The translations under genes and the position numbers were made by a program. From the NCBI RefSeq assembly GCF_004022485.1, contig NZ_CP034951.1, positions 1,488,001 through 1,552,000 on the forward strand: 64,000 nucleotides of DNA. Direction: 5' to 3'. This document shows, in pieces, positions 14,434 to 23,439 of this stretch. A model generated the notes under the pieces. That model saw only the letters and a list, made by a program, of their open reading frames with translations, was not told the origin of the DNA and ran no database searches. How positions within the stretch are numbered: position 1 is the first letter of the stretch; each line of letters starts with the position of its first letter. This DNA is from Aequorivita sp. H23M31. GTDB taxonomy: Bacteria > Bacteroidota > Bacteroidia > Flavobacteriales > Flavobacteriaceae.

Positions 14434-14477
14434 TGTACAAATTAGATTCGGATTGTGTACAAATTGGTTTCGCGATT
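14434..14477 (+). repeat. Two adjacent 22-bp direct repeats at the prophage edge (candidate transposase sites)
   Basis: TGTACAAATTAG (14434) and TGTACAAATTGG (14456) begin two abutting 22-nt units that agree at most positions (TGTACAAATT-x-G-x-TTCG). A third TGTAC lies 19 nt upstream at 14415. The block is between convergent genes, where no promoter is needed, and directly after the last phage gene. Mu carries adjacent 22-bp MuA sites at its right end. A typical terminal CA is not seen close by. Confidence 0.45.
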
Positions 14478-14478
14478 A

Positions 14479-14805
14479 TAGATGAGTGATGAGTGATGAG
14501 TGAAAAAAAAATCTACTGTCCACTAACTAACAACTCGCATTACTGACCACTTTTTCCAGTTATGAGTTATGAGTTATGAGTGATGAGTGGTGAGTGATGA
14601 GTGAATCAAAATTCTACTGTCCACCAACTCACAACTCGCATTACTGAACACTTTTTCCAGTTATGAGTGATGAGTGATGAGTGATGAGTGATGAGTGAAA
14701 AAAATTCTACTGTCCACCAACTAACAACTCGTTATGAGTTAGGGGTTAGGAGTTATGAGTGAAAAAACTACTATTCACTACTGACTACTAACTACTATTG
14801 ACTAA
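14479..14805 (+). repeat. Intergenic tandem repeats (TGATGAG / TACTGTCCAC family)
   Basis: The 421-nt space between the methyltransferase and glmM genes holds no gene. It contains runs of GATGAGT and TTATGAG units and three copies, about 95-100 nt apart, of a block starting TCTACTGTCCAC (14512, 14613, 14706) and continuing with CAACTCGCATTACTGA and CACTTTTTCCAGT. The last 40 nt repeat ACTACT/GACTAC. The array lies on the host side of the prophage boundary. Confidence 0.85.
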
Positions 14806-14811
14806 TGAACA

Positions 14812-16200
14812 CTAAACCCCCGCCACAGCCTTGATCTCCCCAATAATTCTATCTGCAAGATTATCTGCTTCCTTTTGGGATTTTGCTTCGGTATAGATTC
14901 GGATGATAGGTTCGGTATTTGATTTTCTAAGATGGACCCAGTTTTCAGCGAAATCGATTTTTACGCCATCGATCGTATTAATATTTTCAGAGACATATTT
15001 TTCTTCCATAGATTTCAAAATCGCATCTACATCCAACTGTGGAGTCAGTTCGATTTTCTTTTTGCTCATAAAATAAGAAGTGTATTTTTTTCGGATTTCG
15101 CTAACGGTGGTTTTCTCTTCTGCCAAAAAGCTTAAAAACAAAGCTACTCCCACCAAACTATCGCGACCGTAATGCAGTTCTGGATAAATGATTCCTCCAT
15201 TGCCCTCGCCTCCAATAACGGCATTGGTTTCTTTCATTTTTTCCACTACGTTAACCTCTCCAACGGCACTCGCAGTATAAGTGCCTCCATGCTTTTCGGT
15301 AACATCTCGCAAAGCACGGGATGAGGACATATTGGAAACCGTATTCCCGGGTGTGTTTTGCAGTACATAATCCGCAACCGCAACTAGCGTATATTCTTCC
15401 CCAAACATTTCGCCGTTTTCATCTACAAATGCAAGTCGGTCCACATCAGGATCTACTACAATTCCGAAGTCAGCTTTTTCATCGACCACCATTTTCATCA
15501 GATCGCCCAAATGTTCCTGTAAAGGTTCGGGATTGTGTGGAAACTGACCGTTTGGAGTACAATATAATTTAATAGGTTCTACGCCCAAGGCTTCCAATAA
15601 TGCTGGAATTGCAATCCCTCCCGTAGAGTTAACAGCATCGACAACCACTTTAAAATTACAGCTTTTAATGGCTCTTGCATTTACCAAGGGCAGTTCCAAA
15701 ATCTCATCAATATGAATATCGATATAGGCATCGTTTCGGTGGATTTCTCCCAAATCATCTACTTCGGCAAATTCAATATCTGATCCTTCGGCAATATCCA
15801 AGATTTTCTGACCGTCGGAAGCACTTAAAAATTCCCCTTTATTATTTAAAAGCTTTAATGCATTCCACTGTTTTGGATTATGACTTGCGGTTAGAATAAT
15901 TCCTCCGTCCGCATGTTCCAACATCACTGCCATTTCCACCGTAGGAGTTGTGGAAAGATTTAGGTCGATAACCGTGATTCCCATTCCTACCAAAGTGTTC
16001 ATTACAAGTTGCTGTATCATTTCACCTGAAATCCGTGCATCCCTCCCCACTACTACTCTATGCGTTTCCTTGTTTCGTTGCTGTTTTACCCAACTTCCAT
16101 AAGCGGCGGCATATTTTACGGCATCAATTGGGGTTAAATTTTCTCCTTGCGTTCCTCCAATAGTACCTCGGATTCCTGAAATTGATTTTATTAAAGTCAT
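14812..16200 (-). CDS. glmM: Phosphoglucosamine mutase
   Basis: A 462-residue alpha-D-phosphohexomutase that converts glucosamine-6-phosphate to glucosamine-1-phosphate for peptidoglycan and LPS precursors. Seen directly: SISGIRGTIGG at the N-terminus, the phosphoserine loop TASHNP near residue 105, the metal-binding DPDVDRLA loop, the sugar-binding GEGNGGI, and the C-terminal phosphate-binding RKSNTEPIIR. Length is right for the family (about 445-465). It stands alone, convergent with the prophage end and divergent from acpH. In Bacteroidota the same gene product is sometimes labelled phosphomannomutase; GlmM is preferred because of the SGIRG start and overall layout. Confidence 0.85.
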   Translation of the reverse strand: MTLIKSISGIRGTIGGTQGENLTPIDAVKYAAAYGSWVKQQRNKETHRVVVGRDARISGEMIQQLVMNTLVGMGITVIDLNLSTTPTVEMAVMLEHADGGIILTASHNPKQWNALKLLNNKGEFLSASDGQKILDIAEGSDIEFAEVDDLGEIHRNDAYIDIHIDEILELPLVNARAIKSCNFKVVVDAVNSTGGIAIPALLEALGVEPIKLYCTPNGQFPHNPEPLQEHLGDLMKMVVDEKADFGIVVDPDVDRLAFVDENGEMFGEEYTLVAVADYVLQNTPGNTVSNMSSSRALRDVTEKHGGTYTASAVGEVNVVEKMKETNAVIGGEGNGGIIYPELHYGRDSLVGVALFLSFLAEEKTTVSEIRKKYTSYFMSKKKIELTPQLDVDAILKSMEEKYVSENINTIDGVKIDFAENWVHLRKSNTEPIIRIYTEAKSQKEADNLADRIIGEIKAVAGV

Positions 16201-16297
16201 AATTATCTTGTGATTGGTGATCCGTTAATTCGGGATATATTATTTTATCAATTTAAAATCGTAAATTTTATATCGTATATCGTAAATTATTCCGGCG

Positions 16298-16305
16298 CAA
16301 AAATA
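16298..16305 (-). promoter_or_regulatory. Candidate Bacteroidota -7 box for glmM
   Basis: Read on the minus strand this is TATTTTTG, an exact TANNTTTG match about 100 nt before the glmM start. No good TTTG is found at the -33 spacing, so the match is weak evidence. Confidence 0.35.
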
Positions 16306-16319
16306 CATATATTTATTGA

Positions 16320-16904
16320 ATGAATTTTTTAGCCCATATCTATCTTTCCGGCAATGACGATGATGTTACCATCGGTAATTTTATAGCCGATGGCATCAAG
16401 GGAAAGCGGTATCTCAATTTTCCCAAGGGGATAGCCAAAGGCATTCTTTTGCACCGTGAAATAGATACTTTCACCGACGCTCATCCAATCGTTCACCAAA
16501 GTACCGCCAAGCTTCACGAGAATTATGGACATTACAGTGGGGTAATTGTCGATATTCTTTACGATCATTTTTTGGCCAAGAATTGGAACAAATATTCCCA
16601 ACAACCTTTGGACGAATATGTGCAGGATTTCTATGGTTTATTGCGAAGAAACTTTACCTCTCTTCCCGCTCGAATTCAAAGGATGATGCCGTATATGATT
16701 GCTGATAATTGGTTGGTGAACTATGCAACAATTCCCGGAATTGGGAAAATCCTAGCCCAAATGAATGTGCGTACAAAAGGAGTAGCGAGGATGGACGAAG
16801 CGGTTACTGAGCTCGTAGAATATTATGACGAATTCGAAAATGAATTCACCGACTTTTTTGAAGAATTGAGAGCATTTAGCGAACAAAAACGTAGCGAACT
16901 ATGA
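16320..16904 (+). CDS. acpH: Acyl carrier protein phosphodiesterase (DUF479 family)
   Basis: A 194-residue protein that begins MNFLAHIYLSG and contains GNFIADGIKGK, GILLHREIDTFTDAHP and a VDILYDHFLAKNW segment; these His/Asp-rich phrases (HREID, FTD-x-H, DHFL) are the HD-like metal-binding signature of AcpH, which removes the phosphopantetheine arm from ACP. The length equals that of E. coli AcpH (193). It overlaps the downstream ggt start by 4 nt (ATGA), so the two are co-transcribed, though no functional link is apparent. The initiating ATG immediately follows an AT-rich stretch without a Shine-Dalgarno sequence, as is common in this phylum. Confidence 0.85.
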   Translation: MNFLAHIYLSGNDDDVTIGNFIADGIKGKRYLNFPKGIAKGILLHREIDTFTDAHPIVHQSTAKLHENYGHYSGVIVDILYDHFLAKNWNKYSQQPLDEYVQDFYGLLRRNFTSLPARIQRMMPYMIADNWLVNYATIPGIGKILAQMNVRTKGVARMDEAVTELVEYYDEFENEFTDFFEELRAFSEQKRSEL

Positions 16905-18616
16905 AAATAAGTTACATTCTGATTCTGTTTTTATCATTCCTTTCCTGTAAAGAAAACCAAACATTTCAAGAGGTAATTCCTGAACCTCCCATAAAACACA
17001 TTCATGCGACCCTCGCCGATAGCTCCATGGTCGTTTCCGCAAGAAAAGAGGCTTCCCAAATTGGCACTGAAATCCTAAAGATGGGGGGTAATGCCTTTGA
17101 CGCTATGGTGGCCACGGAAATGGCGCTGGCGGTGTGCTTTCCGTACGCCGGAAATCTCGGTGGTGGCGGTTTTATGGTATATAGAACACAGTATGGCGAA
17201 ATTGGCTCCTTGGACTATCGCGAAAAAGCTCCCCTTGCAGCCACGGAAAAAATGTACTTGGATAAAAACGGGAATTTTAATCCCGAAAAAAGCACGTTAG
17301 GAGGACTGGCCGTCGGGGTTCCGGGGACAGTAGCAGGAATATTCGCGGCACACGAAAAATTTGGAAGTCTCCCTATTGAGATAATTCTAAAACCGGTAAT
17401 TGAACTAGCGAAAAAGGGCTTTGTCATTACCGAGCAACAGGCGGAAAGATTGCAGGAATATAAACCGCAATTTGAAAAAACAAATAATGGAAAATCAATT
17501 TTTACAGAAAGTTTTAAAACTGGTGACACCTTGAAGAATATGGCTTTGGCAAAAACTTTGGAACGGATGGTGGAGCACGGACGTTTTGAGTTTTACGGAG
17601 GAGAAACGGGAGAAAAATTGGTTCAATTCTTAAAAGATAAGGGCGGCATAATAACTATGGACGATTTGGAAGCCTATGAAGCCAAATGGCGCGATCCCAT
17701 TGTGTTCAGTTATAAAGATTTAAAGATTATTTCCATGCCTCCCCCATCCAGCGGTGGAATCTGCCTTGCGCAAATCCTAAAAATGGTAGAACCATATCCT
17801 TTATCAGAATATGGACATAACAGTGAAAAGTATATCCAAGTTCTCGCCGAGGCAGAACGCCGTGCGTATGCGGATAGGAGTTATTACCTGGGCGATCCAG
17901 ACTTTGTTGAAATTCCTATTGATTCATTACTCTCAGACAACTATTTATCACAAAGAATGAGCAGTTTTTCTTTTGATGCCGCTACTCCTTCTTCTACTAT
18001 AAAACCTGGGAAAATTGTTGGATTTGAAAGTCCGCAGACCACACATTATTCCATTGTGGATTCTTTTGGAAATGCTGTTTCCGTTACCACAACTCTCAAT
18101 TCAGCTTATGGATCTAAGTTGTATGTTAACGATCTGGGTTTCTTTTTAAACAACGAAATGGACGACTTTAGCTCAAAACCGGGAGTTCCCAATATTTATG
18201 GAATGATAGGAGGAAAAGCAAACGCCATAGCTCCACAAAAACGAATGCTAAGCTCAATGACTCCCACCATCGTCGAAAAAGACGGAAAACTGTGGATGGT
18301 TGTTGGAACTCCTGGCGGCTCAACGATTATTACTTCCGTGGCACAAACCATTTTGAATGTATATGAGTTCAAGATGAATATGCAAGAAGCGGTTGACGCT
18401 CCTCGATTCCACCATCAATGGCTTCCCGATGCCATTCGATATGAATTTGATAGATTTCCAAAGGAATTGATTTCAGATTTACAAAAAAAAGGATATCCCG
18501 AAAATTCCGAAACCGATCCTATAATTGGAAAAGTAGATGCCATCCACATCCTTCCCAACGGAAAATTAGAAGGAGGTGCTGATTTCCGTGGAGATGATGC
18601 CGCGGTTGGATATTGA
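16901..18616 (+). CDS. ggt: Gamma-glutamyltransferase lipoprotein
   Basis: A 571-residue precursor of the Ntn-hydrolase that cleaves glutathione and other gamma-glutamyl compounds in the periplasm or at the outer membrane. An N-terminal lipobox (LFLSFLSC, Cys17) predicts a lipoprotein. The large-subunit part has GGNAFDAMVATEMALAVC and GNLGGGGFMVYR; autocleavage is expected at the Thr of TTHYSIVDSFGNAVS (near residue 383), freeing the small subunit, which has the oxyanion GTPGGSTIITSV. Length is normal. Overlap with acpH suggests a short operon ending before the large repeat region. Confidence 0.9.
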   Translation: MKISYILILFLSFLSCKENQTFQEVIPEPPIKHIHATLADSSMVVSARKEASQIGTEILKMGGNAFDAMVATEMALAVCFPYAGNLGGGGFMVYRTQYGEIGSLDYREKAPLAATEKMYLDKNGNFNPEKSTLGGLAVGVPGTVAGIFAAHEKFGSLPIEIILKPVIELAKKGFVITEQQAERLQEYKPQFEKTNNGKSIFTESFKTGDTLKNMALAKTLERMVEHGRFEFYGGETGEKLVQFLKDKGGIITMDDLEAYEAKWRDPIVFSYKDLKIISMPPPSSGGICLAQILKMVEPYPLSEYGHNSEKYIQVLAEAERRAYADRSYYLGDPDFVEIPIDSLLSDNYLSQRMSSFSFDAATPSSTIKPGKIVGFESPQTTHYSIVDSFGNAVSVTTTLNSAYGSKLYVNDLGFFLNNEMDDFSSKPGVPNIYGMIGGKANAIAPQKRMLSSMTPTIVEKDGKLWMVVGTPGGSTIITSVAQTILNVYEFKMNMQEAVDAPRFHHQWLPDAIRYEFDRFPKELISDLQKKGYPENSETDPIIGKVDAIHILPNGKLEGGADFRGDDAAVGY

Positions 18617-18658
18617 TTTTTGAAGAAGCTGGAAACTAACCGATAGGTGCTGGAAGCT

Positions 18659-19110
18659 GAGAAATACAGCACTCCTAGTCGTGATTCGTGCAGTGAGCAA
18701 AGCGAACGGTCGTGGCTCTAAAAGTCAATCTTCTTAATTGAGAGCCAAGAACCAAGAGCCAAGGCGGTCCCTTTAAATTTTAGACAAAATAGCAGAGAAC
18801 AGAGATCAATTTACTTCGCGGCTTTGCGAGAAATACAGCACTCCTAGTCGTGGTTCGTGCAGTTAGCAAAGCGAACGGTCGTGGTTCTAAAAGTCAATCT
18901 TCTTAATTGAGAGCCAAGAACCAAGAGCCAAGGCGGTCCCTTTAAATTTTAGACAAAATAGAAGAGAGCAGAGACCAGAGAACAGAGATCAATTTACGAG
19001 GCTGCTTTGCGAGAAGCACTCATCCCAACCAGTCGTGGTTCGTGCAGTGAGCAAAGCGAACGGTCGTGGTTCTAAACGTCAATCACCACCAACGGGTCCC
19101 TCCAAAATTC
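18659..19110 (+). repeat. Three tandem copies of a 170-180 nt intergenic repeat
   Basis: The 564-nt gap between ggt and uvrA contains no credible gene. Copies start at 18659, 18828 and 19011 with GAGAAATACAGC or GAGAAGCAC; all three hold GTCGTGGTTCGTGCAGT-type sequence followed by GAGCAAAGCGAACGGTCGTGG, and the first two also AATTGAGAGCCAAGAACC and GGCGGTCCCTTTAAATTTTA. Units 1 and 2 are about 169 and 183 nt and nearly identical; unit 3 is truncated near 19110. The sequence has inverted elements (CGTGGTTCG against CGAACGGTCG) that could fold. Confidence 0.85.
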
Positions 19111-19166
19111 CATAAATATTAACAAGACGTAAACTACTTGCAACCTGAAATTTCGGTTCAATTAAG

Positions 19167-19174
19167 TACCTTTG
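19167..19174 (+). promoter_or_regulatory. uvrA -7 box; nearly leaderless transcript
   Basis: TACCTTTG matches TANNTTTG exactly and ends 6 nt before the uvrA ATG, so the predicted transcription start leaves a leader of only a few bases. The -33 element is poor (a TTG at 19138-19140, spacing 26). Confidence 0.5.
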
Positions 19175-19180
19175 CAAACT

Positions 19181-22039
19181 ATGTCAAAAAACGAGGACTT
19201 TATTGAAGTATTGGGTGCCAGAGTGCACAATTTAAAGGACATCGATGTTCGTATTCCTAGAGATAAATTGGTTGTTATTACGGGTCTTTCCGGCAGCGGA
19301 AAATCTTCCTTGGCTTTTGATACTATTTACGCCGAAGGTCAGCGCCGGTATATCGAAACATTTTCCGCTTATGCGCGCCAATTCCTTGGAAGTCTTGAGC
19401 GCCCTGATGTGGATAAAATAGAGGGACTTTCCCCTGTTATTGCCATTGAACAAAAAACAACGAGTAAAAGCCCACGTTCTACAGTGGGAACCATTACCGA
19501 AATCTACGATTTTCTCCGACTTTTATACGCACGTGCCAGCGATGCCTATAGTTATAATACCGGTGAGAAAATGGTAAGCTATAGCGATGATCAAATTAAG
19601 GAACTTATCATTAGCGATTTTGCCGATAAAAAAGTGAGTGTCCTTGCTCCGGTAGTGCGTTCCAGAAAAGGTCATTATCGCGAACTATTTGAGCAAATTG
19701 CCAAACAGGGTTTTGTAAAGGTAAGAGTTGACGGTGAAGTACGGGAAATCGTAAAAGGAATGAAGGTTGATCGGTACAAAAACCATGATATTGAAATTGT
19801 TATCGACCGTCTTAAAATTCCGAATAATTCTTCAGAAACTGATTCTGACAAAAATCTTGATAAGCGCATTACCGAAACCATAACTACTGCAATGTACCAC
19901 GGTGATGATGTGTTACAGGTACTTGATAACGATAGTGGAGAAACTCGGTATTTTAGTAGGTCTTTAATGTGCCCGAGCTCGGGTATTTCTTATCCAAATC
20001 CTGAGCCGAATAATTTTTCATTTAACTCCCCAAAAGGCATGTGCCCCCGCTGCAAAGGTCTGGGAAAATTATACGAAGTCAATCTCCTTAAAATTGTTCC
20101 AAACCCAAAACTCTCAATAAAAAAAGGAGCTTTGGCACCGCACGGACCTCAAAAGAACAATTGGATATTTAAACAACTGGAGCTGATTGCCGAACGCTTT
20201 AACTTCAAACTTACGGACCCGTGGGAAACCATTCCACAGGAAGCCAAGAATATTATCTTTTTTGGAGGAAATGAGAAGTTTGAAATCAATTCCAAGGCAT
20301 TAGGTATAACCCGCAATTACAAAATAGATTTTGAAGGGGTAGCTACATTTATCCAAAATACCTTTGAAGCAAATGAAACCAAATCCTTAAAACGTTGGGC
20401 CAAGGATTATATGGAGAAAATTCCCTGTCCCGAATGTAATGGTACACGGTTAAGAAAGGAATCTCTTTATTTTAAAGTCAACGGAAAAAACATAGCCGAA
20501 TTGGCCCAGATGGATATTCTGGAATTGGCTGCATGGTTTAAGGATCTTGATAAAAATCTATCAGAGACCCAAAGAAAAATCGCTTCCGAGATCATCAAGG
20601 AAGTCCGTACGAGATTACAATTTCTAATCGATGTAGGCCTAACCTATTTGGCGTTGGACCGAGGTTCCAAATCCTTATCGGGGGGAGAAGCACAGCGAAT
20701 ACGGTTGGCAACACAAATAGGATCGCAATTGGTGGGAGTGCTTTATATTCTGGATGAACCGAGTATTGGCCTACACCAACGCGACAACGAACGGCTGATA
20801 TATTCCTTACAAAACTTAAGGGACATTGGAAATTCTGTTCTTGTTGTTGAACACGATAAGGATATGATTGAAAGTGCCGATTACGTAATAGATATCGGAC
20901 CGGCAGCTGGACGTCATGGGGGAGAAATCGTTTCCGTAGGCTCACCTGACGAAATTAAGAACCAGAAAACGCTAACTGCAGATTATCTAAACGGAACGAA
21001 AAAAATTGAAATTCCTCAAAAGCATAGAGAGGGAAATGGAAAATCCTTAATGCTTAAAGGAGCAACGGGAAACAATTTAAAAAATGTGTCCGTCGAATTT
21101 CCTCTGGGAAAAATGATAGGTATAACCGGGGTTTCGGGCAGTGGAAAATCTACACTTATCAATGAAACCCTCTACCCTATTTTAAATGCCCATTTTTTCA
21201 ACGGAGTCAAAAGGCCCATGCCATATAAAAAAATTGAGGGATTAGAGCATATCGACAAAGTAATAAATATTGACCAATCGCCAATTGGTAGGACGCCTCG
21301 AAGTAATCCAGCAACTTATACCGGTGTTTGGTCAGAAATCAGAAATCTTTTCGCAATGACTCCGGAAGCTCTTATTCGGGGATATAAACCGGGACGATTC
21401 AGTTTTAATGTTCCCGGCGGAAGATGTGAAACCTGCAAAGGTGCAGGACTTAGGGTTATTGAAATGAACTTTTTACCCGATGTTTATGTTGAGTGCGAAA
21501 CCTGTCAGGGAAAACGTTTCAACCGTGAAACCTTGGAAATACGATATAAGGGCAAATCCATTTACGATGTTCTTAAAATGACCATCAATGAAGCCTCTGA
21601 TTTTTTTGAGAATATCCCAAAAATATATCGGAAAATAAAAACGATTAAAGATGTGGGATTGGGTTACATTACCCTAGGACAACAGTCTACCACTCTTTCG
21701 GGAGGTGAGGCCCAGCGAATAAAATTGGCCACCGAGCTGTCAAAACGCGACACGGGAAAGACATTTTACATTCTGGACGAACCCACCACAGGTCTACATT
21801 TCGAGGATATTCGGGTATTGCTAATAGTGTTAAACCAATTGGCAGATAAAGGGAATACTGTCCTTATTATTGAACACAATATGGACGTAATAAAAACAAT
21901 GGATTATTTAATAGATATCGGTCCAGAAGGTGGTAACAAAGGTGGGAAAATTGTGGCAACGGGTACTCCCGAAGAGATTGCTGAGAATAAAAAGAGTTAC
22001 ACCGCCAGATTTCTTAAAAAGGAACTGCAAGAGAACTAG
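19181..22039 (+). CDS. uvrA: Excinuclease ABC subunit A
   Basis: A 952-residue UvrA, the damage-recognition ATPase of nucleotide excision repair. Two ABC modules are visible: Walker A GLSGSGKSSLAFD and GVSGSGKSTLINE, signature LSGGEAQRIRLA and LSGGEAQRIKLA, and Walker B LYILDEPSIGLH and FYILDEPTTGLH. The zinc modules include CPRCKGLG and the C-terminal CETCKGAG with CETCQGKR; the first zinc knuckle has CPSSG in place of CPxCG. The open frame begins 9 nt earlier at a TTG, but the ATG at 19181 fits the UvrA N-terminus (MSKNEDFIEVLGARVHN). The gene is monocistronic behind a nearly leaderless promoter. Confidence 0.96.
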   Translation: MSKNEDFIEVLGARVHNLKDIDVRIPRDKLVVITGLSGSGKSSLAFDTIYAEGQRRYIETFSAYARQFLGSLERPDVDKIEGLSPVIAIEQKTTSKSPRSTVGTITEIYDFLRLLYARASDAYSYNTGEKMVSYSDDQIKELIISDFADKKVSVLAPVVRSRKGHYRELFEQIAKQGFVKVRVDGEVREIVKGMKVDRYKNHDIEIVIDRLKIPNNSSETDSDKNLDKRITETITTAMYHGDDVLQVLDNDSGETRYFSRSLMCPSSGISYPNPEPNNFSFNSPKGMCPRCKGLGKLYEVNLLKIVPNPKLSIKKGALAPHGPQKNNWIFKQLELIAERFNFKLTDPWETIPQEAKNIIFFGGNEKFEINSKALGITRNYKIDFEGVATFIQNTFEANETKSLKRWAKDYMEKIPCPECNGTRLRKESLYFKVNGKNIAELAQMDILELAAWFKDLDKNLSETQRKIASEIIKEVRTRLQFLIDVGLTYLALDRGSKSLSGGEAQRIRLATQIGSQLVGVLYILDEPSIGLHQRDNERLIYSLQNLRDIGNSVLVVEHDKDMIESADYVIDIGPAAGRHGGEIVSVGSPDEIKNQKTLTADYLNGTKKIEIPQKHREGNGKSLMLKGATGNNLKNVSVEFPLGKMIGITGVSGSGKSTLINETLYPILNAHFFNGVKRPMPYKKIEGLEHIDKVINIDQSPIGRTPRSNPATYTGVWSEIRNLFAMTPEALIRGYKPGRFSFNVPGGRCETCKGAGLRVIEMNFLPDVYVECETCQGKRFNRETLEIRYKGKSIYDVLKMTINEASDFFENIPKIYRKIKTIKDVGLGYITLGQQSTTLSGGEAQRIKLATELSKRDTGKTFYILDEPTTGLHFEDIRVLLIVLNQLADKGNTVLIIEHNMDVIKTMDYLIDIGPEGGNKGGKIVATGTPEEIAENKKSYTARFLKKELQEN

Positions 22040-22101
22040 AATTCGAAAATTAACCTCGAATTTTAACTATATTGCACTATGTCTTTTAAAATTGAAAGGT
22101 G

Positions 22102-22713
22102 ATGAGGAACTCTAGAATCCCATTTGTAAAATATTTAATTGAGCTGTTAATTGTAGCATTTGGTGTTTTTTTGGGGATTATGATAAGCACCTATCAGAAC
22201 AATAACAGGACAGAGAAAAACATCAAAAAATCGATTGGTTTTATACATCGAGAGTTAAAATCAAATTCCCAAAAACTCGATAAGGCAATTGCGTACCACT
22301 ATAAATTAAAGTCCTCTTTTGACAGTATAAAAAAAGAGTTGCCTTCAGATTTGGCAATGGAGAACTATTATACCCAGCAAGCATTTCGTCATAATAAAGT
22401 GCCACATTGGACAGGTCTAGGAATGGCATCAATGGATAATATCGCCTTTGAGAGCGCAAAAATCAGTGGCATTTTTCAGGAAATGGATATAGAGGAAGTT
22501 CAGGCCATTTCACGAGCCTATAGCTACTTTGACTCGTATACTAAATTTTCAGAAAATCTAATGGAGAAGTTGTTGGCGATAGATTCAAACTCAAAGGTGG
22601 CAGACATAATAGTGATCTTTGAAGTATTGGGGAGCGACATAATTATAACGGAACAGAGAGTTAAAGAGGAAATAGACAAAATAAATTCCCAATTAGAAAA
22701 TATCAACAAATAA
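22102..22713 (+). CDS. DUF6090-like membrane-anchored protein
   Basis: A 203-residue protein with one N-terminal membrane helix (FVKYLIELLIVAFGVFLGIM, followed by ISTYQNNNR) and a long helical, charged body. The start, helix and the N-rich exit match the many paralogous Bacteroidota proteins annotated DUF6090, which show KYLIYAIGEIILVVIGILIALQINNWN. Their function is unknown. The GTG one codon upstream is possible, but ATG at 22102 is preferred. It follows uvrA by 62 nt and precedes the LOG gene by 29 nt, so it may share the uvrA transcript. Confidence 0.6.
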   Translation: MRNSRIPFVKYLIELLIVAFGVFLGIMISTYQNNNRTEKNIKKSIGFIHRELKSNSQKLDKAIAYHYKLKSSFDSIKKELPSDLAMENYYTQQAFRHNKVPHWTGLGMASMDNIAFESAKISGIFQEMDIEEVQAISRAYSYFDSYTKFSENLMEKLLAIDSNSKVADIIVIFEVLGSDIIITEQRVKEEIDKINSQLENINK

Positions 22714-22742
22714 GAAAATATTAGAATAAGAATTACTTAATA

Positions 22743-23429
22743 ATGAGAAACGAACTATTACCAAAAAATTGGAATGCAGTAAAAAATAATGACTCTTGGG
22801 CCATATTTAAAATAATGGGCGAATTTGTTAACGGATACGAGAAGATGAGCCGAATAGGACCTTGTGTATCGATTTTCGGTTCCGCTCGCACCAAGCCCGA
22901 CCACGAATATTATAAATTGGCAGAAAGCATTGCCAAAAAGATTACCGAAAACGGATATGGGGTTATTACCGGCGGTGGCCCAGGGATTATGGAGGCTGGA
23001 AACAAGGGAGCGCATTTAGCGGGTGGAACTTCGGTAGGATTGAACATCGCCCTTCCCTTTGAACAACATGACAATCCTTATATCGATAGCGATAAGAGCA
23101 TAGATTTTGACTATTTCTTTGTCCGAAAGGTGATGTTCGTAAAATACTCTCAAGGCTTTGTGGTTATGCCTGGCGGTTTTGGAACCTTGGATGAGTTTTT
23201 TGAAGCTTTAACCTTAATCCAAACACATAAAATCGAAAAATTTCCTATCATTTTGGTGGGCACGGAGTTTTGGAAGGGTCTATTTGAATGGATAAAGAGT
23301 GCGATATTATTCAATAATAATATAAATGCCGAAGATCTGGATCTGGTACATTTGGTTGATACGGAAGATGAGGTGTTGGAGATACTCAATGATTTCTATA
23401 ACGAATACAACTTAAGTCCGAATTTCTAA
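22743..23429 (+). CDS. LOG-family protein (TIGR00730 Rossmann-fold hydrolase)
   Basis: A 228-residue member of the LONELY GUY family, which cleaves nucleoside 5'-monophosphates to base and ribose-5-phosphate. Both signatures are present: GGGPGIMEAGNKGA (nucleotide-binding) and PGGFGTLDEFFEALT (catalytic PGGxGTxxE). Length and start (CVSIFGSARTKPDHEYYKLA) are typical. It is not a lysine decarboxylase, the old annotation of this family. The T9SS-exported gene begins 10 nt downstream and may be co-transcribed. Confidence 0.9.
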   Translation: MRNELLPKNWNAVKNNDSWAIFKIMGEFVNGYEKMSRIGPCVSIFGSARTKPDHEYYKLAESIAKKITENGYGVITGGGPGIMEAGNKGAHLAGGTSVGLNIALPFEQHDNPYIDSDKSIDFDYFFVRKVMFVKYSQGFVVMPGGFGTLDEFFEALTLIQTHKIEKFPIILVGTEFWKGLFEWIKSAILFNNNINAEDLDLVHLVDTEDEVLEILNDFYNEYNLSPNF

Positions 23430-23439
23430 TTTTGGAACC

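Noticed and set aside
14479..14805. CRISPR array
   Set aside because: Repeat units are degenerate, composed of short 7-mers, with no regular unique spacers and no cas genes nearby.
18659..19110. CRISPR or integron cassette array
   Set aside because: The 170-180-nt units are nearly identical along their whole length, with no spacer content or ORFs.
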